Shown here: one piece after another, positions 8,137-16,786 of the stretch
Numbering within the stretch: the stretch's first letter is position 1
How the letters are laid out: each line of letters begins with the position of its first letter
Assembly: GCA_963805705.1 (NCBI GenBank)
Contig: CAWDVH010000005.1
Location: 248,001 to 312,000 of the forward strand
DNA length: 64,000 bases
Direction of reading: 5' to 3'
DNA from: CAWDVH01 sp963805705
Lineage (GTDB): Bacteria; Actinomycetota; Actinomycetes; Streptosporangiales; Streptosporangiaceae
Program-made: the position numbers and the translations under genes
Notes under the pieces: model-generated
The model's input: the letters and a program-made list of their open reading frames with translations, nothing else
Told to the model about the DNA's origin: nothing
Database searches by the model: none

Positions 8137-10047
8137 ATGTCCGCCACGCCGATTGCCGACCACGCCCTGCTGTCCGACTGTCACTCCACCGCCCTGGTGA
8201 CGACCAGCGGTTCTGTCGACTGGCTCGCCTTCCCGCGCTTTGACAGTCCCTCGGTGCTGGGCCGGCTGCTCGGTGCTGAGGCGGGGTACTGGCAGGTGTC
8301 GCCGGCCGCCGGCTGGACCAGCCGCCGGCGCTACCTCGACCGGACGCTCGTGCTGGAGACGACGTTCAGCACCACGGCCGGCACCCTGGTGCTGACCGAC
8401 GCGATGGCGCTCGGCCCGGACAACGGCGGACACCGGATCGGCCGGAACGTGCCGCACCTGCTGGTGCGCAAGCTCGCCTGCACCGACGGCGAGATCGAGG
8501 TCCAGGTCGACTACCAGCCCCGCCCCGAGTACGGGCTCATCGTGCCGCTGCTCAACCCGGTGGCGGGCGGCGTGACCGCGCGCGGCGGTGCCGAGTGGCT
8601 GGTCCTCACCGCTGACGGCCTGAGCATCGACGGCCCGCGCGCCCGCGGCCGGCACGTCTTGCGCTCCGGCGAGGAGGTCTACCTCGCGCTGCACCGCTCG
8701 ACGCTGGAGGAGACCCCCGCTCATGTGTGGTCGCAGGCGGACCTGGCGGAGGTCCTGACCCGGACCATCGAGGCGTGGCGCTCATGGTCGGCCCTGCACC
8801 AGGCGTACGACGGCCCGTGGGCGGACCTGGTGCACCACAGCGGCATGGTCCTGCAGGGGCTCTCCTTCCAGCCCAGCGGCGCCATCGTCGCCGCGGCCAC
8901 GACGTCGCTGCCGGAGAGCATCGGCGGCGAGCGCAACTGGGACTACCGCTATGCCTGGGTGCGCGACGCGAGCTTCACCATGTCGGCCCTGTGGGTCGCC
9001 GCGTGCCCGGTGGAGGCCAGCAATTTCTTCGCGTTCATGACGACGGCGGCCGCCTCGTCGGTGGGCCCGGACGCCGGGTTGCAGATCATGTTCGGCATCG
9101 GGGGAGAGCATGACCTGTCCGAGCGCGAGCTCGGGCACCTGCCGGGCTGGCGTGACAGCCGCCCGGTCCGGGTTGGCAACGGCGCGTGGGCCCAGCAGCA
9201 GATCGACGTGTACGGCGAGCTGCTCGGGGCGGCCAGGCGGCTCGCCGACCACCTTTCCGATCTCGACGACGACACCAAGCACTTCCTGGTGGCGTGTGCC
9301 GACGCGGCCGCGACCCACTGGATGGAGAGGGACCAGGGCATCTGGGAGGTTCGGGGCGAGCCTCGGCACTTCCTCTACTCCAAGGTCATGTGCTGGGTCG
9401 CGCTGGACCGTGCCCTGGCCCTCGCCGACCTCATCGGCGTCGGCGACCGGGTCGACCAGTGGAAGGCGACGCGAAACGCGATCCGGGAGACGGTGGTCCG
9501 CGACGGCTGGAACGAGCAGGCTGGCGCGTACACGCAGTACATCGGCAGCACGGCGCTCGATGCCTCCAGCCTGATGATGGCGAACGTCGGCTTCCTGCCG
9601 GCTGACGACCCGCGGATGCTCGCGACCATCAACGCGATCGAGGCGCGCCTTACTGATGACCGGGGGCTCGTCTACCGCTACCGGACGGGCGGCGGTGCAG
9701 ACAATGCCGACGGTGCCGACGGTGCAGACGGCGCAGACGGTGCCGGCGGTGCAGACGGTGCCGGCGGTGCAGACGGTGACGGCAGTGTCGACGGGCTCGC
9801 CGGAAAGGAGGGCACTTTCCTCCTGTGCACCTTCTGGCTGGCCCAGGCGCTCGCCCTCGCCGGGCAGGTGGACCGGGCCCGTGCGGTGTTCGAGCGCGCC
9901 ATCGCCTTCGTGAACGACGTCGGCCTGCTCGCCGAGGAGGTCGACGCCGCTTCGGGAGAGCTGCTGGGCAACTTCCCGCAAGCCTTCAGCCACATCGGGC
10001 TGGTCAACGCCGCCTGGGCGATCTCGGAGGCGGAACGCCGCGCCTGA
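8137..10047 (+). CDS. glycoside hydrolase family 15 glucoamylase/trehalase-like
   Basis: 636 residues from an ATG preceded by GGGAG. The N-terminal beta domain starts PIADHALLSDCHSTALV and DWLAFPRFDSPSV, typical of bacterial GH15 proteins. The alpha/alpha barrel follows, with RNWDYRYAWVRDASFT and the C-terminal AEEVD glutamate of the catalytic pair. Relatives include mycobacterial trehalases as well as glucoamylases, so the substrate is an alpha-linked glucan or trehalose. It is divergent from the GH3 gene with a 64-bp gap. An alanine/glycine/aspartate repeat of about 30 residues interrupts the barrel near residues 520-550. Confidence 0.9.
   Translation: MSATPIADHALLSDCHSTALVTTSGSVDWLAFPRFDSPSVLGRLLGAEAGYWQVSPAAGWTSRRRYLDRTLVLETTFSTTAGTLVLTDAMALGPDNGGHRIGRNVPHLLVRKLACTDGEIEVQVDYQPRPEYGLIVPLLNPVAGGVTARGGAEWLVLTADGLSIDGPRARGRHVLRSGEEVYLALHRSTLEETPAHVWSQADLAEVLTRTIEAWRSWSALHQAYDGPWADLVHHSGMVLQGLSFQPSGAIVAAATTSLPESIGGERNWDYRYAWVRDASFTMSALWVAACPVEASNFFAFMTTAAASSVGPDAGLQIMFGIGGEHDLSERELGHLPGWRDSRPVRVGNGAWAQQQIDVYGELLGAARRLADHLSDLDDDTKHFLVACADAAATHWMERDQGIWEVRGEPRHFLYSKVMCWVALDRALALADLIGVGDRVDQWKATRNAIRETVVRDGWNEQAGAYTQYIGSTALDASSLMMANVGFLPADDPRMLATINAIEARLTDDRGLVYRYRTGGGADNADGADGADGADGAGGADGAGGADGDGSVDGLAGKEGTFLLCTFWLAQALALAGQVDRARAVFERAIAFVNDVGLLAEEVDAASGELLGNFPQAFSHIGLVNAAWAISEAERRA
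9691..9785. repeat. in-frame GAC-GGT-GC repeat inside the GH15 gene
   Basis: Degenerate 9-bp units (GACGGTGCA / GACGGTGCC / GGCGGTGCA) encode repeats of D-G-A and G-G-A between the YRYRTGGG and GKEGTFLLCTFW motifs. The reading frame is kept. Such repeats are prone to slippage and probably vary between strains. Confidence 0.8.
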
Positions 10048-10215
10048 TCACGGCGGCGCGCACCAGCTCTTTCCCGGTCCCGAAGGACAAGCTAGCATCT
10101 TCCAAAAGTAACAAATCGTTAGTTAAGTCGTGGAGACGCCGTACCCCGCAGCGGGCTGCCTTCGCTCGCTGGCGGCCGGGCTCTTCCGCTGCCTTGAGGA
10201 AGCGCTGACCGACGA

Positions 10216-11526
10216 ATGCCTGACCTCCTTGGACTCTCGGCCCAGATCATTGACTCCGGGCAGGTCCACACGCCGCCGGTCCGCACCACCAGGGAGCTCT
10301 CGGAGGTCGCCGCCGGGATCGCGGTGGTCGAGTCGTTCTCCAACAGCATCGCGGTGCGGGCGGGCGGTCAGCTCGTCGTCTTCGACACCAGCTCCGCGCC
10401 CGCCGGGACCGCGGTGGTGGCCGCTCTGCGGCGCTGGTCAGGCGACCCGGTCAGTGCCGTGGTCTACACCCATGGCCACCTCGACCATGTCGGCGGCTCG
10501 GGCGCGTTCGTGGCGGACGCGCACGGCCGCCAGCACGGCCGCCCGACGTTCATCGCGCATGCCCGCGTCGCCGACCGCCTGGCCCGCTACCGCCGCACCG
10601 CGGGCTGGAATCAGGCGATCAACGCACGCCAGTTCGGGTGGACGAGATCGCCGGTCTATGACGGCGCCGCTCCGCGGGGCGGCCCGGCCGGCTTCGAGGC
10701 GTGGCTGCAGGAGGTCGTCGACCCTGGCCGGCTGTACGAGGACCACCTGGCGCTGGACGTCGGCGGCGTGGCGATCGAGCTGTATCACGGGCGCGGCGAG
10801 ACCGACGACCACACCTGGGCCTGGCTCCCGCACTGGCGGGCGGTGTGCGCGGGCGACTTCTTCACCTGGACCTTCCCCAACGCCGGCAACCCGCAGAAGG
10901 TACAGCGCTATCCGGGAGACTGGGCGGCCGCGCTACGCGCGATGATCGCGCGGGAGCCCGAGCTGTTCCTGCCTGCCCACGGGCTGCCGATCAGCGGAGC
11001 GGACCGGATCCGCCGGGTCCTCGAGCAGACCGCTGGCGCGCTGGAGTCGCTGGTCGCCCAGGTACTGGAGGCCATGAACGCCGGTGCCCGGCTGGAGGAG
11101 GTGCTCAGGTCGGTGTCGCTGCCTGCCGAGACCCTGGCCCTGCCGTACCTTCGCCCGCTCTACGACGAGCCCGAGTTCGTCGTGCACAACATCTGGCGGC
11201 TCTACGGGGGCTGGTGGGACGGCAACCCGGCGCGGCTGCACCCGCCGCCGGAGGCGGCGCTGTCGGCCGAGGTGAGCGCGCTCGCCGGGGGGGCCGGCGC
11301 GCTCGCCGCCCGGGCCAGCGCGCTGGCCGGGTCCGGTGAGCTCGCGCTCGCCTGCCAGCTGGCGGAATGGGCCGCGGGAGCGGCGCCGCAGGATCGCGCC
11401 GTCCAGCGGATCCGGGCGCAGGTATACGAGGCGAGGTTCCGCCAGGCGTCGTCGCTGATGGCCAAGGGGATCTACGCGTCCGCGGCCAGGGAGCAGGCCG
11501 CCGCAGCCGAGGAGGACGGCGCCTGA
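10216..11526 (+). CDS. metallo-beta-lactamase-fold hydrolase with alkylsulfatase-type dimerisation domain
   Basis: 436 residues. The Zn-binding motif THGHLDH lies near residue 82 and a second histidine set (PAHGLP) near residue 257. From about 270 it continues into the alkyl-sulfatase dimerisation domain (RPLYDEPEF, IWRLYGGWWDGNPARL) and a helical SCP2-like tail. SdsA1/BDS1-type enzymes hydrolyse alkyl sulfates, but many actinobacterial relatives have unknown substrates. Its stop TGA shares a base with the ATG of the permease gene, making it the first gene of the hybrid transporter operon. A related, broken copy lies at 52.7-54.3 kb. Confidence 0.85.
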   Translation: MPDLLGLSAQIIDSGQVHTPPVRTTRELSEVAAGIAVVESFSNSIAVRAGGQLVVFDTSSAPAGTAVVAALRRWSGDPVSAVVYTHGHLDHVGGSGAFVADAHGRQHGRPTFIAHARVADRLARYRRTAGWNQAINARQFGWTRSPVYDGAAPRGGPAGFEAWLQEVVDPGRLYEDHLALDVGGVAIELYHGRGETDDHTWAWLPHWRAVCAGDFFTWTFPNAGNPQKVQRYPGDWAAALRAMIAREPELFLPAHGLPISGADRIRRVLEQTAGALESLVAQVLEAMNAGARLEEVLRSVSLPAETLALPYLRPLYDEPEFVVHNIWRLYGGWWDGNPARLHPPPEAALSAEVSALAGGAGALAARASALAGSGELALACQLAEWAAGAAPQDRAVQRIRAQVYEARFRQASSLMAKGIYASAAREQAAAAEEDGA

Positions 11527-13598
11527 TGGCCGACGGCGCGACGTGCCGCGCGGTGGCGCCGGTCGCCCTGGTGCTCGCCGTCCAGCTCGTGCTCTTCCCC
11601 ATGCCGCTCGGCGTGTGGCTGCAGGGCCTGGTGTTCGGACTGCTCGGCTCGCTGATGGCGGTGGGCCTGGGCCTGGTGTACCGGCTGAACAAGGTGGTGA
11701 ACTTCGCCCAGGGCGACCTCGGCACCGCGCCCGCCGTCCTGGCGGTCGGCCTTATCGGCCTGTCCGGCGCCAGTTACCTGCTGGGCCTGGCGGCCGGCCT
11801 GGCGTCGGCGGTCGTGCTGACCGTGATCGTCGAGGTGCTGGTGATCCGCCGTTTCGCCCGCGCGCCGCGGCTGGTGCTGACCGTCGTCACCATCGGCCTG
11901 TCCCAGGCGCTGGTCGTGGTCAGCCTGCTCCTGCCCGGCCTGTGGGGCCAGGCGCCCATCTCCACCGCGCAGGTCCGGCCGCCCTGGCCGATGGCGCTGC
12001 ACATCTCGCCGCTGGTGTTCACCGCCAATCACCTGATCGCGACCGTGGTCTCGCTGGCCTGCCTCGGCGGGGTCGCGGTGTGGTTCACCCGCACCGACAT
12101 CGGGATCGCCATCCGGGCCACCGGCGACCGCCGGGACCGGGCCGCGATGCTCGGCATCCCGGTCGGCCGGCTCCAGACCGTCACCTGGGTGGCGGCCGGG
12201 CTGCTCTCGTTCATCAGCATCTTCTTCAAGGCGACCATCCTCGGGCTCCCGCTGGACCCCTCGTTCAGTCTCACCTCGCTGGTGACCGCCCTGGCCGCCC
12301 TGGCGCTCGGCGGGTTCAGCGACCTGCCGGTGACGGCCGCGTCGGCGGTGGCCCTGGGCGTCCTGAGCGAGGGCGTGGCCTGGGATCAGCCCGCCGACCC
12401 GGCCCTGGGCCTGGCCGTGGTGGCCGCCGTGGTCCTGCTGGCCGTGCTGGTCCGCCAGCTCGCCGCCGGCCAGGCCGAGCGGGCGGCCGGCTCGGGCTGG
12501 CTGCTGGTGGCCGGCGTGCGCGACACCCCGGCCGCGCTGCGGCGCCTGCCCCACGTGCGCCTGGGAGCGCCGGCTGCCGCGATCGTGGCGGGCGCCGCCG
12601 CGTTCTCGGCGCCGCTGTGGATGGGCCCCGGCACGTTAATTGACGCATCCACGCTAGTCGTGCTGGCCATCGTGGGGTGCTCGATCGTAGTGCTGACCGG
12701 CTGGTCGGGCCAGGTGACCCTGGGCCAGATGTCGCTGGCCGCCCTCGGGGCCGCGACCGGGGCCGTCGCGCTGCTCGACTGGCACTGGGACCTGAGCCTG
12801 GCCCTCCTGCTGGCGGGCGCCGCCGGGGCGCTCGTGGCCGTGGCGGTCGGTGTCCCGACCCTGCGGCTCGACGGGATTTTCGTCGGAGTGACCACCCTCG
12901 CCCTGGCCCTGGCCGCCTCGGGCTACCTGCTGGACCCGTCGCAGTTCTCCTGGATCCCGGCCGGCCACCTCGGCACGGCCCGTATCTTCGGCGTGCCGCT
13001 AGGCTCAGAGGCGTCGGTGTTCGAGCTGTGCCTCGCCGTCGGCGTGCTGGCGCTGATCGCGCTGAGCGGCCTGCGGCACAGCCGCACCGGGCGCGTCCTG
13101 CGGGCCGTGCAGAGCAACGAGCACGCCAGCGCGGGCTACGGGGTGGCCGTCGCCCGCGCCCGGCTGAGCGGCTTCGCGATCAGCGGCTTTATCGCCGGCG
13201 TGGCCGGCTGTCTCCTGCTGGTGGTCAATCAGCAGTACACCCTGTCGCCGTTCACCGCTGCGGCCAGCCTGACCGTCTTCACGGCCACCGCCGTCGGCGG
13301 CCTGGGCTCGGCGCTCGGGGCCGTGCTCGGCGCCGCCCTGATGGAGGGCAGCGCGATCTTCCTGCCGCCGTCCTGGCAGCTGCTCCCCGCCGCCATCGGC
13401 GTGCTCATCGTCCTGCTGGTCTTCCCCGGCGGAGTGTCGGGGCTCTGGTTCACCGCCCGCGACCGGCTGCTCGAACGGGCGGCCCGCCGCCGCGAGCCGC
13501 CGGCCGGCCCGGACGGCCCGGACGGCCCGGATGGCGCCGCCGGAGCCGCCGGGGCCGGGCCGGACGGCGCCGTCGACGGGGCGGTGGTGACCCGGTGA
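11526..13598 (+). CDS. LivH-LivM fusion permease of a branched-chain amino-acid-type ABC transporter
   Basis: 690 residues. The first half has the LivH pattern (GLVYRLNKVVNFAQGDLG, then GIAIRATGDRRDRAAMLGI and ALGGFSDLP). The second half has the LivM pattern (GWSGQVTLGQMSLAALGA, RTGRVLRAVQSNEHASAGYG, TATAVGGLGSALGAVLG). The two permeases, usually separate, form one chain in the cytoplasmic membrane. Start and stop are coupled to neighbours: TGATG with the hydrolase and GTGA with the next gene. Liv-type systems import amino acids, but actinobacterial members take up varied organic acids and amides. The last 30 residues are a Gly/Asp/Pro/Ala tail. Confidence 0.92.
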   Translation: MADGATCRAVAPVALVLAVQLVLFPMPLGVWLQGLVFGLLGSLMAVGLGLVYRLNKVVNFAQGDLGTAPAVLAVGLIGLSGASYLLGLAAGLASAVVLTVIVEVLVIRRFARAPRLVLTVVTIGLSQALVVVSLLLPGLWGQAPISTAQVRPPWPMALHISPLVFTANHLIATVVSLACLGGVAVWFTRTDIGIAIRATGDRRDRAAMLGIPVGRLQTVTWVAAGLLSFISIFFKATILGLPLDPSFSLTSLVTALAALALGGFSDLPVTAASAVALGVLSEGVAWDQPADPALGLAVVAAVVLLAVLVRQLAAGQAERAAGSGWLLVAGVRDTPAALRRLPHVRLGAPAAAIVAGAAAFSAPLWMGPGTLIDASTLVVLAIVGCSIVVLTGWSGQVTLGQMSLAALGAATGAVALLDWHWDLSLALLLAGAAGALVAVAVGVPTLRLDGIFVGVTTLALALAASGYLLDPSQFSWIPAGHLGTARIFGVPLGSEASVFELCLAVGVLALIALSGLRHSRTGRVLRAVQSNEHASAGYGVAVARARLSGFAISGFIAGVAGCLLLVVNQQYTLSPFTAAASLTVFTATAVGGLGSALGAVLGAALMEGSAIFLPPSWQLLPAAIGVLIVLLVFPGGVSGLWFTARDRLLERAARRREPPAGPDGPDGPDGAAGAAGAGPDGAVDGAVVTR

Positions 13599-14302
13599 CG
13601 CGCGCCGGCGCCCGCTTCGGCGGGGCGGTGCCGCTGTTCCCCCTCGGCGTCCTGTTCAGCATCGAGCTGCTGGATATGGCGACCAAGAGCGCGTTCAGCA
13701 TCCTCATCCCGAACATCCGCGACGCGTTCCACCTGAGCAACGCGAGCATCCTGGCCGTCACCGCGATCGGGGACGCCGCGGCGCTGCTGGCCACCGTGCC
13801 GATCGCGATGCTTGCGGACCGCTCGAACCGGGTCAAGATCATGCTGACCGGCGCGACCCTCGGCGCGATCTTCTGCCTCGGCCTGGGGCTCGCCCCTACG
13901 GTCGTGATCGCCACCATCGCGCTGGCCGGCATGCGGATGGGCCAGGCCGTCATCTTCCCCACCCACAACTCGCTGCTGGCCGACTACTACCCGGTCAGCG
14001 CTCGCTCCCGCATCTACTACGCGCACGGAAGCGGGCTGGCCTTCGGCTCCATCGCGGGCATCCTGATCGCCGCGGGCCTGGCTACGGTCTTCAGCTGGCG
14101 CGTGCCCTTCCTGGTGTTCGCGGTGCCCATCGGGATAGCCGTCGTGATCGGGATGCGGCTGCGCGAGCCGCCGCGCGGACGCTATGAGCAGATGGCGCTG
14201 GCCGGGCTGTCCGCCGGCCCGGACGTCACTCGACCCGAAGGCGCGAATATCCCCATGACCGACGGCGGGACAGCCAGCGGGACAGCCGGCAGGCCGCCGT
14301 GA
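13595..14302 (+). CDS. MFS-type N-terminal half-transporter (six helices)
   Basis: 235 residues from a GTG overlapping the permease stop by 4 bp. It has about six transmembrane segments and the MFS motif A region ADRSNRVKI between helices 2 and 3, with R-x-G replaced by RMGQAV in helix 4. The protein stops after six helices plus a polar tail, half the size of a normal 12-helix MFS protein. The missing half begins in the next gene, which overlaps by 4 bp, so the two chains probably assemble together. There is no internal frameshift; the split is made by a clean GTGA junction. Confidence 0.85.
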   Translation: MTRAGARFGGAVPLFPLGVLFSIELLDMATKSAFSILIPNIRDAFHLSNASILAVTAIGDAAALLATVPIAMLADRSNRVKIMLTGATLGAIFCLGLGLAPTVVIATIALAGMRMGQAVIFPTHNSLLADYYPVSARSRIYYAHGSGLAFGSIAGILIAAGLATVFSWRVPFLVFAVPIGIAVVIGMRLREPPRGRYEQMALAGLSAGPDVTRPEGANIPMTDGGTASGTAGRPP

Positions 14303-16749
14303 CCGCCGCTGTGACCGCCGGCGGGACGGCCGGGACGGCGCAGGAGCGCCCGCCGTCCTTCGGTGAGGCCTGGCGGATGGTATGGAAGATCGGCGCGCTG
14401 CGGCGGATCTTCTATGCGCTGCCGTTCCTGGCTGCGGCCATCGCGGGATTCAGCTCGCTGGCCTCGCTGCAGTACCAGCAGACGTTCCACCTCGACGTCG
14501 CCGAGCGGGCCTTCATCACGGCGCCTATCGGGATCTTCGGGCTGCTGGGCCTGGCCGTCGGCGCGATCTGGGCGACCCGGCTGGCCGCGGGCGGCCTGCG
14601 CCGGGTGTTCACCATGCTGGGCGTGGCCTCGGTCGTCGCCGCCGCGTTCTCGGTGCTCTTCGCGCTCGCCCCGTCGGTGCCGGTCGCGTTCGTGGCCAAC
14701 GCGGGCATCGAGGGCTCGCTGGCCGTCGTAGCGCCGGGAGTGCTCGCCTCGCTGTCGCTGGCGATCCCGGCCCGCGCCCGTTCGATCGGGTTCTCCATCA
14801 CCGCGCTGTTCGTTTTCCCCGGGCTGATCGTGCTCCCGATCGTGGGCCTGCTCGGAGACGCGATCGGCTTCCGTTACGCCCTGCTGCTGATGGTGCCGGT
14901 GTTCACCGCCGGCGGCCTGGTGGTGGCCAGCGCCGGTGCCCTGATCGACAGCGATGTCCGCAACGTCTGGACCTCGATGCAGACACGGGCCAGGATGCTC
15001 GCCGAGCGCCGGGCGGGGAAGCTGCCGCTGCTGGCCGTTCGTGACCTGAAGGTCGGCTATGACGGCGTCATGGTCCTCCAGGAGGCGGCCATCGAGATCG
15101 CCGAGGGCGAGATCGTCGCGCTGCTCGGCGCGAACGGGGCCGGCAAGTCGACGCTGCTGCGGGCCATCGGCGGTGTCGTCGAGGCCAGCGGGGGAGCGGT
15201 CGTCTTCGACGGGCAGGACATCACCCACGTACCGCCCGATGAGATCGCCCGGCTCGGCATCGCGCAGGTCCCCGGCGGCGATGGCATCTTCCCGACGCTG
15301 AGCGTGGCTGAGAACCTGCGGGCCGCGGCCTGGCCGGGCCGGCGGGCGGGCGGGAGCGACGCGCAGCTGATCGCCGAGGCCCTGGCGTCGTTCCCGGCCC
15401 TGGCCGAGCACCGGGCGGTGCGCGCGCGGAACCTGTCCGGCGGCCAGCAGCAGATGCTGGCGCTGGCCATGGCTATGATCACCAGGCCGCGGCTGCTGCT
15501 GATCGACGAGCTGTCGCTCGGGCTCGCGCCCATCGTGGTCGAGCAGCTCCTGGAGTCGGTGCGGGACATGCGGGCCAGGGGAACCGCGATCCTGCTGGTC
15601 GAGCAGTCCGTGAACGTGGCGGTGGCGGTGGCCGACCGCGCGTACATCATGGACAGCGGCGCGATCCGGTTCTCGGGCCCGGCGGCCCAGATCGCGGCCC
15701 AGCCCGGCCTGCTGTGGTCCATCTACGTGGAGCGGGCGGCGGCGGCCATGACCGCCGCCGCCGGCGACGCGCTCGCGGCGGCCGCGGACTCCCCGGCCGC
15801 GGACTCCCCAGCCCCCGCCGTCCCGCCGCCGCGCCGTCCCGCCCGCCGCTGCCGTCCCGTCGGCCAACGCCGTCCCGCCCGCCGCTGCCGTCCCGCCCGC
15901 AAACGGAACCTCGCGGGCGGACCGCACATCCCTGGCCCACGGCGGCGCGGCGCGGGAGAACGGCGGCGCGGCGCTAGAGGTAACCGGCACGCAGGTGCGG
16001 TTCGGCGGCAACACCGCGCTCAGCGACGTCACGCTGCGGGCCGGCCGGGGCGAGGTAGTCGGCGTCATCGGCCCCAACGGGGCCGGGAAGACCACCCTGT
16101 TCGATGTCATCTCCGGCTTCATCCGTCCCGCCCACGGCACCGTGCTGCTGGACGGCATGGACGTGACGCACCGCGGTCCGGCGGCGAGGTCCCGTTTCGG
16201 CCTGGGGAGGTCTTTCCAGGATTCCCGGCTGTTCTCCGGCCTGACCGTCCGGGACGCGCTGGCCGTGGCCCTGGAGCGGTTCATCGATGTCGCCGACCCG
16301 GTCAACGCCGTGCTCCGGCTGCCGTCCCAGCAGTGGACCGAGGCCGCCGTGCGCGGGCGAGTGAGCGAGCTGCTCGACCTGTTCGGCCTGGAGTGCTACG
16401 GCGACAGCCTGGTCAGCGAGCTGTCCACCGGGTCGCGGCGCCTGGTCGACCTGGCGGCCGTAGTCGCGCACCAGCCGACCGTGATCCTGCTCGACGAGCC
16501 GTCGTCGGGCGTGGCCCAGCGGGAGGTCGAGGCGATGGCCGATCTGCTGCGCCGGGTGCGCGACCAGCTCGGCGCGACGCTGCTCATCGTCGAGCACGAC
16601 ATCGCGTTCATCGCCCATCTGGCCGACCGCCTGGTGGCGCTGGACCGGGGCCGGGTGCTGGCCAGCGGGTCGCCGGCCAGCGTGCTGGCGGCACCGCAGG
16701 TCGCGGCCGCATTCCTCGGCTCCGATCCGCTGACCCGCTCGCGCTCTGA
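14299..16749 (+). CDS. MFS C-terminal half fused to LivF-type ABC ATPase (frame lost after about 15830)
   Basis: Residues about 1-235 carry six helices that look like the C-terminal half of an MFS transporter. From about 240 the chain is a LivF-type ATPase: Walker A GANGAGKS, signature LSGGQQQ, Walker B LLLIDELS, then the H-loop region with Q (VEQSVN). After an Ala/Pro linker, the reading frame from about 15830 to the stop at 16749 becomes arginine/cysteine-rich and is not protein-like. The LivG ATPase continues in the +1 frame. I infer one original polypeptide, MFS(C)-LivF-linker-LivG, broken by a one-base change in a CCG-rich tract or by an assembly error. Confidence 0.85.
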   Translation: MTAAVTAGGTAGTAQERPPSFGEAWRMVWKIGALRRIFYALPFLAAAIAGFSSLASLQYQQTFHLDVAERAFITAPIGIFGLLGLAVGAIWATRLAAGGLRRVFTMLGVASVVAAAFSVLFALAPSVPVAFVANAGIEGSLAVVAPGVLASLSLAIPARARSIGFSITALFVFPGLIVLPIVGLLGDAIGFRYALLLMVPVFTAGGLVVASAGALIDSDVRNVWTSMQTRARMLAERRAGKLPLLAVRDLKVGYDGVMVLQEAAIEIAEGEIVALLGANGAGKSTLLRAIGGVVEASGGAVVFDGQDITHVPPDEIARLGIAQVPGGDGIFPTLSVAENLRAAAWPGRRAGGSDAQLIAEALASFPALAEHRAVRARNLSGGQQQMLALAMAMITRPRLLLIDELSLGLAPIVVEQLLESVRDMRARGTAILLVEQSVNVAVAVADRAYIMDSGAIRFSGPAAQIAAQPGLLWSIYVERAAAAMTAAAGDALAAAADSPAADSPAPAVPPPRRPARRCRPVGQRRPARRCRPARKRNLAGGPHIPGPRRRGAGERRRGARGNRHAGAVRRQHRAQRRHAAGRPGRGSRRHRPQRGREDHPVRCHLRLHPSRPRHRAAGRHGRDAPRSGGEVPFRPGEVFPGFPAVLRPDRPGRAGRGPGAVHRCRRPGQRRAPAAVPAVDRGRRARASERAARPVRPGVLRRQPGQRAVHRVAAPGRPGGRSRAPADRDPARRAVVGRGPAGGRGDGRSAAPGARPARRDAAHRRARHRVHRPSGRPPGGAGPGPGAGQRVAGQRAGGTAGRGRIPRLRSADPLAL
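15833..15904. repeat. 36-bp tandem duplication in the LivF-LivG linker
   Basis: Two copies of a 36-bp unit that agree over their first 27 bases (15833-15868 and 15869-15904). Read in the LivG frame they encode Val-Pro-Pro-Ala-Ala-Ala-type linker repeats; in the LivF frame they encode Arg/Cys-rich sequence. This marks where the true frame changes. Confidence 0.85.
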
Positions 16750-16786
16750 CGTCCCGGCCCCGACCGCTGAAGGAGAAGCGCGGTGA
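15995..16786 (+). CDS. LivG-type ABC ATPase domain (probably the C-terminal part of the upstream fusion)
   Basis: Walker A GPNGAGKT, Q-loop region FQDSRLFSGLTV, a somewhat degenerate signature ELSTGSRR, Walker B VILLDEPSSG and switch histidine VEHDIAF identify a LivG-type ATPase that would pair with LivF to power the transporter. The GTG at 15995 is the annotated-style start, but the frame is open further upstream through A-L-E-V-T-G-T-Q, which supplies the missing first beta-strand, and then through an Ala/Pro linker. So it more likely belongs to the preceding chain. It overlaps the binding-protein gene by 4 bp (GTGA). Confidence 0.88.
   Translation: MRFGGNTALSDVTLRAGRGEVVGVIGPNGAGKTTLFDVISGFIRPAHGTVLLDGMDVTHRGPAARSRFGLGRSFQDSRLFSGLTVRDALAVALERFIDVADPVNAVLRLPSQQWTEAAVRGRVSELLDLFGLECYGDSLVSELSTGSRRLVDLAAVVAHQPTVILLDEPSSGVAQREVEAMADLLRRVRDQLGATLLIVEHDIAFIAHLADRLVALDRGRVLASGSPASVLAAPQVAAAFLGSDPLTRSRSDVPAPTAEGEAR

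Noticed and set aside
13595..14302. MFS N-half as a truncated pseudogene
   Set aside because: The start and stop overlap neighbours precisely and the complementary six helices follow in the next gene, so the split looks designed rather than decayed.
15714..15977. Arg/Pro-rich 87-residue open frame in the LivF-LivG linker
   Set aside because: It is a third-frame by-product of GC-rich repeats with no ribosome site.
15826..15995. Programmed ribosomal frameshifting between LivF and LivG
   Set aside because: No slippery heptamer or clear pseudoknot is visible; indel or error is simpler given the same pattern elsewhere.
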